The translations under genes were made by a program, and so were the position numbers. Below the pieces are notes generated by a model, which was not told the origin of the DNA, made no database searches, and was given only the letters and a program-made list of their open reading frames with translations. From Halalkalicoccus paucihalophilus (GTDB lineage: Archaea > Halobacteriota > Halobacteria > Halobacteriales > Halalkalicoccaceae), in NCBI RefSeq assembly GCF_001593955.1, contig NZ_LTAZ01000005.1:272001-336000 (forward strand): DNA of 64,000 bases. Reading direction: 5' to 3'. This document shows, in pieces, positions 17,680-25,983 of the stretch (within the stretch, counting starts at the first letter, position 1; every line of letters begins with the position of its first letter).

Positions 17680-18447
17680 ATGATTCACGAGAGCGAGCTG
17701 TCACCACCCGCCGTGACAGCCCTCGACATCGCGACCCGGACCGGCGCATCGGCCTGGCTCGAAACCGACGGCTACCGGCGGGGCATCGAACTCGCGGCCA
17801 CGCATCCCGACGTGGACCCCGTCTCGATCGTGTCGATGGTCACGCTACCCGAGACGGACGGGCGGGACGAACCGGACGGGATCACCCCGGCCGCGATGCT
17901 CGCGGAGATCCAGCGGGCCGCACGCAGGGGGTGGATGGACCTCCCGTACGAGTCGCCGGCGTTCCAGGGGCTCAACAAGCTGGTCGCGTGGGCGCTCTCG
18001 GCGGGTGGCGTCGACGCCGACTACACGCCTGTCTTCGAGGTCGGACACGGAACCGACTACGAGCGGCTGGATCGTGCCTTCGAGCGCCTCGGGTGTGACT
18101 ACGAGGTGATCGAGGGGACCGCGTCGACCTGTCGCGTCCGACCCCGCGAGGCGGCGACGACGCTCGGCCGGGTACTCGTCACCCTCGGCGTGCCCGCCGG
18201 GGAACCGAACCCGCTGACGACGCTGCCGGCGTACCTCGCCGAGTGTCCCGAGTCCCTCCGCCGGGCGTTCGCGTACACGTACCTGAACAACCGCCGTTCG
18301 TCGGCCGATCCGCCGGCCCCCGAGCGAAACTCGCCGGCGTTTCGTCGCGCGCTGGCGGCGTTTCTGACCCGGACGATTGACGCGCCCGCGACGGTCGTCG
18401 ACGGCCGGGTCGTTCTCTTCGAGGAGGCGGAGGGACGGCGCTCCTGA
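17680..18447 (+). CDS. uncharacterised protein with possible LAGLIDADG-like fold
   Basis: This 255-aa protein is not firmly recognised. The segment from about 135 to 210 (TLGRVLVTLGVPAGEPNPLT, then LPAYLAECPESLRRAFAYTY) resembles the helix-loop pattern of intein-type LAGLIDADG endonuclease domains (LLxxLGvPxGxK...lPxyi...fLrGxf). The acidic catalytic positions are not evident. Such solo domains can be degenerate and used for DNA binding. The ATG at 17680 is preferred over GTG at 17674, with an AATTACTT box about 30 nt upstream. It is convergent with the phosphodiesterase, 7 nt apart. Confidence 0.5.
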   Translation: MIHESELSPPAVTALDIATRTGASAWLETDGYRRGIELAATHPDVDPVSIVSMVTLPETDGRDEPDGITPAAMLAEIQRAARRGWMDLPYESPAFQGLNKLVAWALSAGGVDADYTPVFEVGHGTDYERLDRAFERLGCDYEVIEGTASTCRVRPREAATTLGRVLVTLGVPAGEPNPLTTLPAYLAECPESLRRAFAYTYLNNRRSSADPPAPERNSPAFRRALAAFLTRTIDAPATVVDGRVVLFEEAEGRRS

Positions 18448-18454
18448 TCGACCC

Positions 18455-20059
18455 TCATTCCAGATAGCCGAGCTGTGAGAGGCGGTCCTCGACCGCTTGT
18501 GAGTCCGTCCGGCGGCGATCACCCCCGATATCGGCGTAGCGCTCGGTCCCGACTGCCTCGACCATCGGCAGGACCCGCCCGTCCATCCGGTCGTCGCGCG
18601 GAACCCCGAGCGAGGCCAGAACGGTCGGCGCGACGTCGAACAGGTGCGCACCCGAGAGATCCGCGTCGGGGTCGATCCCCGCGCCCGCGGCGACGACGAT
18701 CCCGTCGCGCTTGTGGTTCCAGGGTTCCTCGGGCTCGCCGAACGGCTCGCCGAGCAGGCGCGCGGAGACGAACTGCTCGTAATCGTGTGGAACGGTCACG
18801 ACGTCGACAGCGTCCTCGATATACGGCCCCGAGAAGACCTCCTCGCGGGGGGCGACCATCTCGAAGACGGGGTCGCCCGATGGCGTTCGCACCGCCGAGA
18901 GCGCCTCGATCAGCTCCGTCCGAACCGACTCGTACTCCTCGGGGGCGACGACGCCGTCGGGTTCGCGCCCGTCGAGGTTGATCCGAATCCCGAGTTCGGT
19001 CCGCGAGCGCATGTACGCCCGCGAGGCGGGGAAGTCGACCTGCTCGGTCGCCGTCCGAATGAGGTCGGCGGGGACGACCCGCGCGACCGACTCGGCGAGC
19101 CCCACCCGGTCGAGCAGTCGGTGGGCCCGCTGGCTGGTCAGTCCGATGCGCGCGCCGGCCAGGACGGCCCGCGAGAGGGCGGCGTCGAGCACCCCCGTCC
19201 CCGAGGACTCCGTTCGCGCCCGCTCGTGGATCGTCCCCCAGGAGGGCATCCCGCCTTCGCGCCCCGACACCGCAGTAAGGTAGCCTTCACGGCGGAGGAA
19301 CTCGTTGACGCGGAACTCGTAGTCGTCGTAGGGCCCCATCCCGTGATCGCTCACGAGCAAGACGGTCTCGGGGTCGGTGGCCCCGAGGACCGACCCGATC
19401 TCCCGGTCGACCGCGCGGTAGACCGCCTCGACGCCCGTGGGATCGCCCGCGAGCTCGTGAAAGACCGTGTCGGTCGACTGGAACTCGAGGAAGCCGAAGT
19501 CGGGGTCGAACCGGCCGGCGAGATACCGGAACGCCGCCCCGCGAGAGGCGATCAGATCCCGGTAGTTCGCGATCGCCGTCTCGGGATCGACGCCGCTTTC
19601 GTGGGGCGGATAGATCCGGTACTCCCCGATCTCCGCGCGGATCTCCTCGAGGACCCCCGCGGGGTGGCAGTCGGGGTCCTCCGGGGCGGTGTAGCCCGGA
19701 ACCACCGCCCCGTCGATCTCGCCCGGCGGGTGGGTGACCGGCACGTTCAGGACGACGCTGCTCATCCCGCGCTCGGAGAGTACCTCCCAGATGGCGGGAA
19801 ACCGGACGTGCGTGGCGTTGATCACGTCCCAGTCGTAGCCCTCGAACGCGAGGAAGTCGAAAACGCCGTGTTTGCCGGGGTTCACGCCGGTGTACAGCGA
19901 GGGCCACGCGCTTGGCGTCCACGGCGGGATCTGCGATTCGAGGGGGGCGCTCGTCCCCGCCTCTCGCAGGTCGGCGAGATGGGGGAGTGCGCCCGTCTCG
20001 ATCAGCGGGTCGAGCACCCGTGAGCAGGCGGCGTCCAGTCCGATGAGAAGCGTCTTCAT
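18455..20059 (-). CDS. type I phosphodiesterase/nucleotide pyrophosphatase family (alkaline phosphatase superfamily)
   Basis: This 534-aa protein opens MKTLLIGLDAACSRVLDPLI with the first metal Asp. It has TPSAWPSLYTGVNPGKHGVFDF (nucleophile Thr/Ser region near 45-66), FQSTDTVFH (about 195), LLVSDHGMGPYDDY (about 240) and a C-terminal HKRDGIVVAAG plus HLFDVAPTVLASLGVP. These are the metal ligands of archaeal COG3379-type hydrolases or transferases. Members cleave phosphodiesters or transfer phospho-groups, possibly onto lipid-linked glycans. The start at 20059 gives the canonical N-terminus. The region's promoter element lies 43-50 nt upstream. Confidence 0.85.
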   Translation of the reverse strand: MKTLLIGLDAACSRVLDPLIETGALPHLADLREAGTSAPLESQIPPWTPSAWPSLYTGVNPGKHGVFDFLAFEGYDWDVINATHVRFPAIWEVLSERGMSSVVLNVPVTHPPGEIDGAVVPGYTAPEDPDCHPAGVLEEIRAEIGEYRIYPPHESGVDPETAIANYRDLIASRGAAFRYLAGRFDPDFGFLEFQSTDTVFHELAGDPTGVEAVYRAVDREIGSVLGATDPETVLLVSDHGMGPYDDYEFRVNEFLRREGYLTAVSGREGGMPSWGTIHERARTESSGTGVLDAALSRAVLAGARIGLTSQRAHRLLDRVGLAESVARVVPADLIRTATEQVDFPASRAYMRSRTELGIRINLDGREPDGVVAPEEYESVRTELIEALSAVRTPSGDPVFEMVAPREEVFSGPYIEDAVDVVTVPHDYEQFVSARLLGEPFGEPEEPWNHKRDGIVVAAGAGIDPDADLSGAHLFDVAPTVLASLGVPRDDRMDGRVLPMVEAVGTERYADIGGDRRRTDSQAVEDRLSQLGYLE

Positions 20060-20101
20060 GCGTTGTCTCAACTCTCCTCGCACGCTCGGGCACCGACACC
20101 A

Positions 20102-20109
20102 ATTGTTAT
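20102..20109 (-). promoter_or_regulatory. ATAACAAT promoter element for the phosphodiesterase gene
   Basis: The minus strand reads CCATAACAATT. It is 43-50 nt from the ATG at 20059, further than at the other copies, so a short leader is implied, or a non-ATG start such as the in-frame GTG at 20083. Confidence 0.5.
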
Positions 20110-20189
20110 GGCCGGTGTACGCGGGGTAGTTCGCCCATACTACGGATGAGCCGCCACCCAACGCCGTCGGTTCCGATGGTGGGAAAGAG

Positions 20190-20203
20190 TTAATTAACTA
20201 ACT
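20190..20203 (+). promoter_or_regulatory. AT-rich palindromic promoter region (TTAATTAA)
   Basis: GTTAATTAACTAAC contains the perfect palindrome GTTAATTAAC. It is the only AT-rich box upstream of the winged-helix gene and is a candidate TATA/operator. Confidence 0.4.
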
Positions 20204-20329
20204 AGTGATGGAGGGATGTGGACGGCGCAGTGACGGCCCGGACAGAAGACCGAAGCGACGGTCCCGACCGTGACTGACGTCTCACGGCGACCACGACCCG
20301 GTACCGACCGGAGGTCGACGCCGAAAGGG

Positions 20330-20839
20330 ATGGCCGAACCCACAGTGACCACACCGCCGACCGACACCACCATGACCGAAAACGACATCAGCCACCGATC
20401 GACAGCACCGACGACCGACACGGCGATACCGACCGGCTGTTCGGACCTCCTCGACGCGCTGGGGGATGCGTCCGCACGGGCGATACTCAGGGAAGGATCC
20501 GAGCGGCCCGTCACCATCGAGGACCTCCTCTCGGTCTGTGACGTCTCCCGGACGACGATCTATCGGCGGGTCAACGAACTCGTCGACCTCGGCCTGCTCG
20601 AGGAGTCGATCACGTTCACCGAGGACAACAAGCGCCAGCGGCGGTTCCGGACGGCGTGCAACCGGATCACGCTCTGTGTCGGCGAGAACGGGCTCGAAGC
20701 ACGTCTCGATTCGGACGGGACGGTCACACCGTTCGAGGAACTCCTGCTCGACGACTCCACGCTCCGGATCTCTCTGAGCGGCACGGACGTCCGCTTCGGC
20801 ATCGAGACGAACGGCGGAGCCGACGCGGTCGACGAGTGA
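20330..20839 (+). CDS. winged-helix transcriptional regulator (ArsR-like)
   Basis: The protein is about 169 aa. A Thr/Pro-rich N-terminus is followed by a winged helix: CSDLLDALGDASARAILREG, TIEDLLSVCDVSRTTIYRRV (recognition helix), VNELVDLGLLEESITFTEDN and a wing with KRQRRFRTACNRI. The C-terminus is a small beta segment. Family members bind promoter DNA; the target is unknown. The start is uncertain: GTG 20270, ATG 20330 and ATG 20372 are all in frame, and the folded domain begins only near 20430. Confidence 0.7.
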   Translation: MAEPTVTTPPTDTTMTENDISHRSTAPTTDTAIPTGCSDLLDALGDASARAILREGSERPVTIEDLLSVCDVSRTTIYRRVNELVDLGLLEESITFTEDNKRQRRFRTACNRITLCVGENGLEARLDSDGTVTPFEELLLDDSTLRISLSGTDVRFGIETNGGADAVDE

Positions 20840-21052
20840 CGGGACGGCGAGTTCGACGGGACGGGTCGGCGAGCGCCTGATACGAATCGGGTTGGTCCCG
20901 CATCGACTCGTCGTGCTCGTCGGCCTCGAAACGGCTGCTGGTCGACTCCTCTCCGGAATCGACCCCCTCCTCCTCTCTCGGCCGTCTTTACTATATGGGA
21001 AGGTGGTAATCTATAGCAATATGATGAATCTATAGATCTCCTAGAAGCGGTT

Positions 21053-21253
21053 ATGTCCTCGACCGGTGTAGAGCCGATCAAGGAGATGAGATACCGAGCA
21101 GCGAAACTCCTCGTCGTGGTCGGGATCGGGGCGACCGTACTGGCGGCCAGTACGGGATCGACCGGCCGATCCGAGAGGGGATACGACCTCCGGTACGTAT
21201 CGACCGATCACGACCGTGGTGGCGCGCTCGTCACCGCGGGAGGGCCGTACTGA
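21053..21253 (+). CDS. small single-helix membrane/secreted protein
   Basis: This 66-aa protein has one hydrophobic helix (KLLVVVGIGATVLAASTG, about 18-35). No family is recognised. Its TGA overlaps the ATG of the sulfatase-like gene (TGATG), so the two are co-translated and it may assist or anchor that protein. An AT-rich stretch at 20990-21040 is the probable promoter. Confidence 0.5.
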   Translation: MSSTGVEPIKEMRYRAAKLLVVVGIGATVLAASTGSTGRSERGYDLRYVSTDHDRGGALVTAGGPY

Positions 21254-22176
21254 TGTACTCCGCCTTCGAGATCCGCCGGGCGCTCGCGAACCCGGTCCGG
21301 ATCGGCCTCGAATGCAATCGCCTGTACCACCGGCGGGGCTATCGACGGGCGTACAACCCCTCGGGCGTGGACGTCTTCGCCGAGGACTGGGACTCGCTGA
21401 TCCTCCTCGATGCGTGTCGCTACGACCTCTTCGAACGCCACTCGAGGCTGCCCGGCGATCTCCAGTCGCGCACTTCGCGCGGGTCGGGCACCGCCGAGTT
21501 CCTCCGGGGGAACGTCGCCGGTCGGGACCTGCGGGATACGGTGTACGTCACCGCGAACCCGCAGCTGTATCGGTACCGCGAGGAGCTCAACGCCACCTTT
21601 CACGACGTGATCCACGTCTGGATGGCCGAGGGGTGGGACGAGGAGTACGGGACCGTCCTGCCCGAAACGACGACGCGATACGCACGGGAGGCCGCAGAGC
21701 GCTACCCCGAGAAGCGCTTGTTCGTCCACTACCTCCAGCCCCACTACCCCTTCGTCGGCTCCGAGACGACCTTCGATAAGGGCCACGTCGAGGACCCCGA
21801 TGGGGGCGAAGACGTCTTCTGGCTCCGACTCACGGACGGGCGACTCGACGTCGACCGCGAGACCGTGTGGGACGCCTACGCCAAGAACCTCGACCTCGTC
21901 CTCCCGTACGTCGAGTCGCTCCTCGAGGAGTTCGAAGGACGGACGGTCGTCACCTCCGATCACGGCAACCTCTTCGACGAGCGCGTCTTCCCGCTGCCCA
22001 TGCGGGTCTGGGGGCACCCGAAGGGGATCCACGTCGAGAACCTGGTGAAGGTGCCGTGGCTCGTCCACGAGACCGGGACCCGAAAGGAGGTCGCCGCGGC
22101 GGCCCCCGTCTCGGAGGGGCGCACCGTCGGCGAGGACGTGGTGGCGGACCGTCTCGAGGCCCTCGGCTACGTCTGA
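21253..22176 (+). CDS. sulfatase-like hydrolase/transferase (alkaline phosphatase superfamily)
   Basis: This 307-aa protein has SLILLDACRYDLFERHSRLP (about 49-68) carrying the first metal Asp and nucleophile region, RLFVHYLQPHYPF (about 157-169), and VVTSDHGNLF (about 234-243) with the Asp-His metal pair. It is shorter than typical sulfatases (about 450 aa) but matches compact haloarchaeal members found in glycan loci. No signal peptide is present. The likely chemistry is sulfate or phosphate ester hydrolysis or transfer on glycans. The preceding 66-aa gene overlaps it by 1 nt. Confidence 0.8.
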   Translation: MYSAFEIRRALANPVRIGLECNRLYHRRGYRRAYNPSGVDVFAEDWDSLILLDACRYDLFERHSRLPGDLQSRTSRGSGTAEFLRGNVAGRDLRDTVYVTANPQLYRYREELNATFHDVIHVWMAEGWDEEYGTVLPETTTRYAREAAERYPEKRLFVHYLQPHYPFVGSETTFDKGHVEDPDGGEDVFWLRLTDGRLDVDRETVWDAYAKNLDLVLPYVESLLEEFEGRTVVTSDHGNLFDERVFPLPMRVWGHPKGIHVENLVKVPWLVHETGTRKEVAAAAPVSEGRTVGEDVVADRLEALGYV

Positions 22177-22241
22177 TCGCGGTATTCACGAGCCCCGACG
22201 GCTCGGGTCGATCGGGAGATGCGGCGGGCGTACGGTCCCGT

Positions 22242-22505
22242 TTATGCCCGCTTCTCGCGCGGCGTGATGTCGATCTCTTCGAGCGCTTCGAGGGTCCCTT
22301 CCTCTTCTGCTCGTTCGATCTTCGAGATCTCCCTCGCGTAGTGGAGGAACGTGTCCACGGAGGCGATCACGACGCGGGCCTCGATCGTGAGGATCTCGAT
22401 ACCGACGAGCGAGACGCGGATCCAGATGTCGATGACGACGCCCTTGTCCAGGATCCGGTCGAGCACTTCCGCGAGGCTCGATGTGTGTGGTCTGGCTTGG
22501 CTCAT
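22242..22505 (-). CDS. gvpA: gas vesicle structural protein GvpA (isolated copy)
   Basis: This 87-aa protein carries the near-invariant GvpA core: [20 protein letters not shown], then [20 protein letters not shown] and VDTFLHYA. GvpA is the small hydrophobic protein that polymerises into the ribbed gas-vesicle shell. The core matches GvpA rather than the more divergent GvpJ/GvpM. The C-terminal tail (about residues 60-87) is acidic and unlike usual GvpA tails. No gvpC, gvpN, gvpO or gvpF-M gene is present in the window. The start at 22505 is chosen because the upstream in-frame extension to 22538 adds only unrelated residues. Confidence 0.9.
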   Translation of the reverse strand: MSQARPHTSSLAEVLDRILDKGVVIDIWIRVSLVGIEILTIEARVVIASVDTFLHYAREISKIERAEEEGTLEALEEIDITPREKRA

Positions 22506-22717
22506 GGGTTCTCCCCGTCCGGTAGGCTGCCGACCCACCTTACTGTTTGCCCATCTCTAGCAAGGACGTTGCCGTCGGCTCGCGACCGAAGCCGGCCCCG
22601 CGAGCAGCCGGAGTAGGAGATGCATACCATCGATAGGGGATCAATAACGAACCACGTCGGTCGCCTGCTGCCTGCCATGTACCGACCCGCCAGAGCGCCG
22701 AGCGAAACGAGCGACGG

Positions 22718-23701
22718 ATGACGCGTACGGGGCGCTCATCGCGTTCGGATCGGCGCGTTCCCGCCGACGTACTGATCGTCGCGGCGTTTCTCGTCGTCGC
22801 GAACGGGATCATCGCGTTCGCGCCGTGGCAGCCCCTGCGCGTCGTGCCGGGACTGATACTCCTGTTGTTCGTTCCGGGATACGCCCTCTTGACGCTCCTC
22901 TTTCCGGCGCGTACCGACCCCGGCGACTCGGCGGCCGACGGGATCGACGGGGCGGAGCGGGCCGCCCTCTCGTTCGGGCTGAGCGTCGCGCTGGTGCCGC
23001 TGTTGTACCTGCTTGGCTACCTGTTCAGCCTGCTGAACCCCCCCTCGACGCTCATGTCGTTCGGCGTATTGAACGGTTTTATCGTCGTCACCATGCTTCT
23101 TGGACTCGTTCGCCGACAGGAGTTGGCCCCGTCCGACCGGTTCGACCTACCGGCCCGTCGGGCGGTCGTCCCCGACCTATCAGACCGGCGAACCGACCGG
23201 CGCGGCTTTCTGGCGGACCTCGCGCTGGGAGGGGCGATCCTGGCCGCGCTCGGAAGCTTCGTCTATGCGATCAGCGATCCCGGCGACGGCGAGCGTTTCA
23301 CCGAGTTCCAACTGCTCTCGCGGACGCAGGGCGGCGAGTACGTCGCCGGCGACTACCGGACGGTCCTCACGGCCGGCGAACCCCAGTCACAGATCGTCGG
23401 GATCGAGAACCACGAACACGCCCGTACCACCTACACGGTCGTCGCCGAACTCCAGCGGGTCGATACCGAGGGCGACGCGGCACAACTGCTCGAACGCGGC
23501 GACCGCACCGAACGGACCGTCTCGGTCGCCCCCGGCGAGTCGGCCTACCTCGAACAGGGTGTGACCCCCGACATCGTCGACGAGAACCTCCGACTGGCGT
23601 ACCTGCTCTATACGAGCGACTCGCCCATCGGCGACCCCTATCGCGAACTGCACCTCTGGGTCGACGTCTACGAGCCGGGAACCGAACCGACCGACGCGTA
23701 A
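22718..23701 (+). CDS. DUF1616 membrane protein
   Basis: This 327-aa protein has four hydrophobic segments: about 17-35, 42-60, 80-105 and 112-130, with another near 165-185. They frame the DUF1616 pattern PWQPLRVVPGLILLLFVPGY and LLYLLGYLFSLL. A soluble C-terminal domain (about 190-320) follows with a YTVVAELQRVD beta-sandwich-like region, probably extracytoplasmic. DUF1616 proteins are common in archaeal surface-polysaccharide loci. Function unknown. Confidence 0.8.
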   Translation: MTRTGRSSRSDRRVPADVLIVAAFLVVANGIIAFAPWQPLRVVPGLILLLFVPGYALLTLLFPARTDPGDSAADGIDGAERAALSFGLSVALVPLLYLLGYLFSLLNPPSTLMSFGVLNGFIVVTMLLGLVRRQELAPSDRFDLPARRAVVPDLSDRRTDRRGFLADLALGGAILAALGSFVYAISDPGDGERFTEFQLLSRTQGGEYVAGDYRTVLTAGEPQSQIVGIENHEHARTTYTVVAELQRVDTEGDAAQLLERGDRTERTVSVAPGESAYLEQGVTPDIVDENLRLAYLLYTSDSPIGDPYRELHLWVDVYEPGTEPTDA

Positions 23702-23741
23702 GCGCTCGATAACTAACCCGATCCTCGCCGAGGGAGTGCGT

Positions 23742-24356
23742 ATGTGGCCATGGGAACACGCCCTTTTCGCCTACCTGCTGTACTCGCTCGCCAGCCGGCT
23801 CTGGCTGCGCCGCGCACCCTCGGCGCTGCCCGTGCTGGTGTTGGTCGTCGCCTCGAGCGGCCCCGACCTGATCGATAAGCCACTGGCGTGGCAGTTCGGA
23901 GTCTTCTCGAGCGGGTACGCGATCGGCCACTCGGTCTTCTTCGCCGTCCCGCTGGTGGCCGTCGTCGGCCTGCTGGCGTGGAGCGCGGACTGGTCCGGCG
24001 TCGGCCTTGCCTTCGGGATCGGGTATCTCTCGCACCTCGTCGGAGACCTGCTCCCGATCTACGCCGAGGAGGGTGAGTTGGCGCTGTACCCGGTCATCTG
24101 GCCACTGGGTGAGCGTTCGAGTACCGACCACAGCCAGGGGTTTCTCGACCGCTTTTTCGAACTGTTCGTCCCGTACTCCCGGGAGTTCGGGACACAACTC
24201 CTCTCGATGGAGTTCTCCGCGTACACCGTCTTCCAACTCGGGATCGCCGCCCTGGCGGTTTCCCTCTGGCTGCTCGACGGCGCACCCGTCCTCCGGGAGG
24301 GGTACCTAAAACTCCGGGCCCGCCTCGCACCTGACCCCACACGAACCGCAGATTAG
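23742..24356 (+). CDS. YdjM/LexA-regulated-type membrane-bound metal-dependent hydrolase
   Basis: This 204-aa membrane protein has MWPWEHALFAYLLYSL, SSGPDLIDKPLAW, SGYAIGHSVFFAVP and GYLSHLVGDLLP. These His/Asp positions within hydrophobic helices define the PF04307 (YdjM) family. Members are predicted zinc-dependent phospholipase-C-like membrane hydrolases. The ATG at 23742 is used rather than the GTG at 23736; AACTAA about 28 nt upstream fits a TATA box. The 3' end overlaps the convergent deacetylase by 4 nt. Confidence 0.75.
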   Translation: MWPWEHALFAYLLYSLASRLWLRRAPSALPVLVLVVASSGPDLIDKPLAWQFGVFSSGYAIGHSVFFAVPLVAVVGLLAWSADWSGVGLAFGIGYLSHLVGDLLPIYAEEGELALYPVIWPLGERSSTDHSQGFLDRFFELFVPYSREFGTQLLSMEFSAYTVFQLGIAALAVSLWLLDGAPVLREGYLKLRARLAPDPTRTAD

Positions 24357-25408
24357 GTACACCGCGCGATGGCCTCGCGCAGGGTCATGACGGTGATACC
24401 GCGCTCGTCGACCCACGAGAGCGTCTCGCGGATGCGGTCCTCGGTGACCTCCCCTTTGAACGTGTGCGCGCCGAGGACGCCCAGCGCCCCGCGTTCGGCG
24501 ATTTCGTTCAAATCTCGTTTGACCGATTCGCGGTCCGTGTACTCGATGAAGTAGTCCCGGCGTGTCGCGTAGGGATCGAAACCCTCGGGATCGTTCACCC
24601 GTTTGCCGTGGCGGGCGTTGGCCACCCCCGAGTAGTACTCGCTGGCGAACTTCCGCGAGTAGTCGTCGAAGTTGTCGTAGGGCGCCAGCAGCGTCTCGAC
24701 CTCGAAACCCATCCCTTCGAGGGCGTGTTTCGAGTCGGCGAGCGAGGCGCGCATCTGTTCTTCCGTGTAGCGCACCACCGTCTCGCCGGCGAGACACCGG
24801 CGGTCGATGGGCTTGTCGACCTCGACGTATCGACCCATCCCGTCGCTTCCATAATCGGCGACCGCCCGGGTGAACGTGTGCTCGTCGGAGGTGAATTCGA
24901 TGGTCTTGCCGCGGTGGTAGCCGTGGCGGATCTCCTCGGGGTAGATCCGCTCGGCACCCGGGGCGGCATCCTCAACGAGTTCGAACGTCCCGAGGGTGGT
25001 GTGCTCGCTGGTGTGGGAAGCGATCTCCCAGCCTGCATCCACTAGCTCCTCGAGGTGTCCGATATCCATACAGCCGCTCGATTGGTAGTCCTCGCGGCCG
25101 ATCCATTCGCTGACGATCCCGACGGTCGCGGGCGCGTCGAACGCCCGATGAGCGGGCAACGCCTGGGTGTAGTCCTCCATCGGGCCGTCGTCGTAAACGA
25201 ACACCACTGCTCCCCCTTCAGACAATCCGGGAGGTTCCGTGGATTCCTCGTCTGTCTCGTCTCGTTGCTCGGCCTCCTCGGGAGGCGATCCGTCGTCCGG
25301 TGGCGTCCACTCTCGTTCCTCGGCGAGACAACCGGCGAACGTGAGCGCACCCACGAGACCGCCGTACCGAAGCACTCGCCGTCGGCTGATAGGAGAATCG
25401 TTTGACAC
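24353..25408 (-). CDS. Tat-exported lipoprotein polysaccharide deacetylase
   Basis: This protein is 351 aa from a GTG start. The N-terminus has a twin-arginine motif and lipobox (SRRRVLRYGGLVGALTFAGC), so it is exported folded and lipid-anchored. An acidic linker leads to a NodB-like domain: VFVYDDGPMEDY (catalytic Asp pair), ASHTSEHTTLG (metal His pair H-x-x-x-H) and LLAPYDNF. Unlike the two cytoplasmic deacetylases at 1 and 11 kb, this one would act outside the cell. No ATG precedes the Tat motif closely; the GTG at 25408 gives a normal short n-region. Confidence 0.82.
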   Translation of the reverse strand: MSNDSPISRRRVLRYGGLVGALTFAGCLAEEREWTPPDDGSPPEEAEQRDETDEESTEPPGLSEGGAVVFVYDDGPMEDYTQALPAHRAFDAPATVGIVSEWIGREDYQSSGCMDIGHLEELVDAGWEIASHTSEHTTLGTFELVEDAAPGAERIYPEEIRHGYHRGKTIEFTSDEHTFTRAVADYGSDGMGRYVEVDKPIDRRCLAGETVVRYTEEQMRASLADSKHALEGMGFEVETLLAPYDNFDDYSRKFASEYYSGVANARHGKRVNDPEGFDPYATRRDYFIEYTDRESVKRDLNEIAERGALGVLGAHTFKGEVTEDRIRETLSWVDERGITVMTLREAIARCT

Positions 25409-25983
25409 GTCGATAGAGAGCGTCTCAGAGACGGTCAGTATGGTCCGCTTGACACTACATTCCGTTCGATCGAAGGTTCTGGGCGCCAAGGAGGTCGGTG
25501 GAACTCCCGTGGATCGAACGTCTACACGAGGCTCGGAACCAGCGGTCCCGGCCGCACCCGGTCGCGGAGCCACACTCGCCGGCGTCCGTGATCGATTCTC
25601 GTGGAGTGTTCACGTATCGAACCCGGAAGACGTCCCGTCGGTTCGGGTCCCTTGATCAGCCCGTTCGACCGGCGTGCAGGCTGACAGGGTGATGTCCCAC
25701 AGTATCCGTCGTTCTCGGGAGCGGCGAAACCAGCCGGATCGGCCACACGGATCGACCAGCTACCCGAACATATCACCCGATTCGAGTAGTCGATCGACCA
25801 GTAGCGGGTGGACGAATACGGATCGAAAGCGAACCGGTGATCGAGGCGTTCGCCGGTCTCCTGTCGAGGCTGTCCGGTCTCGACCGGCGATCGGAATCCG
25901 ATCGAGGGATCCAGCGGCAATCGGTTTCCTCGATTCGGGTATCGCGACCGAAAAAAGGTGTAGCGGACGGTTTCGTGTGGGCT
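25409..25983. other. intergenic region without a convincing gene
   Basis: Several overlapping frames are open here, but none shows a recognisable domain, a promoter at proper spacing or typical haloarchaeal acidic composition. The right part holds the terminator of the DUF7282 gene. The left part should hold the promoter of the deacetylase (ACCATACTGAC near 25440 on the minus strand). Confidence 0.4.
25951..25956 (-). terminator. T6 terminator after the DUF7282 gene
   Basis: The minus strand reads CACCTTTTTTCGGTC, 28-33 nt past the stop codon at 25984. Confidence 0.5.

Noticed and set aside
20857..21040. AT-rich stretch before the sulfatase-like pair as an attachment site
   Set aside because: No direct-repeat partner, tRNA end or integrase gene is visible; a promoter explains the AT content.
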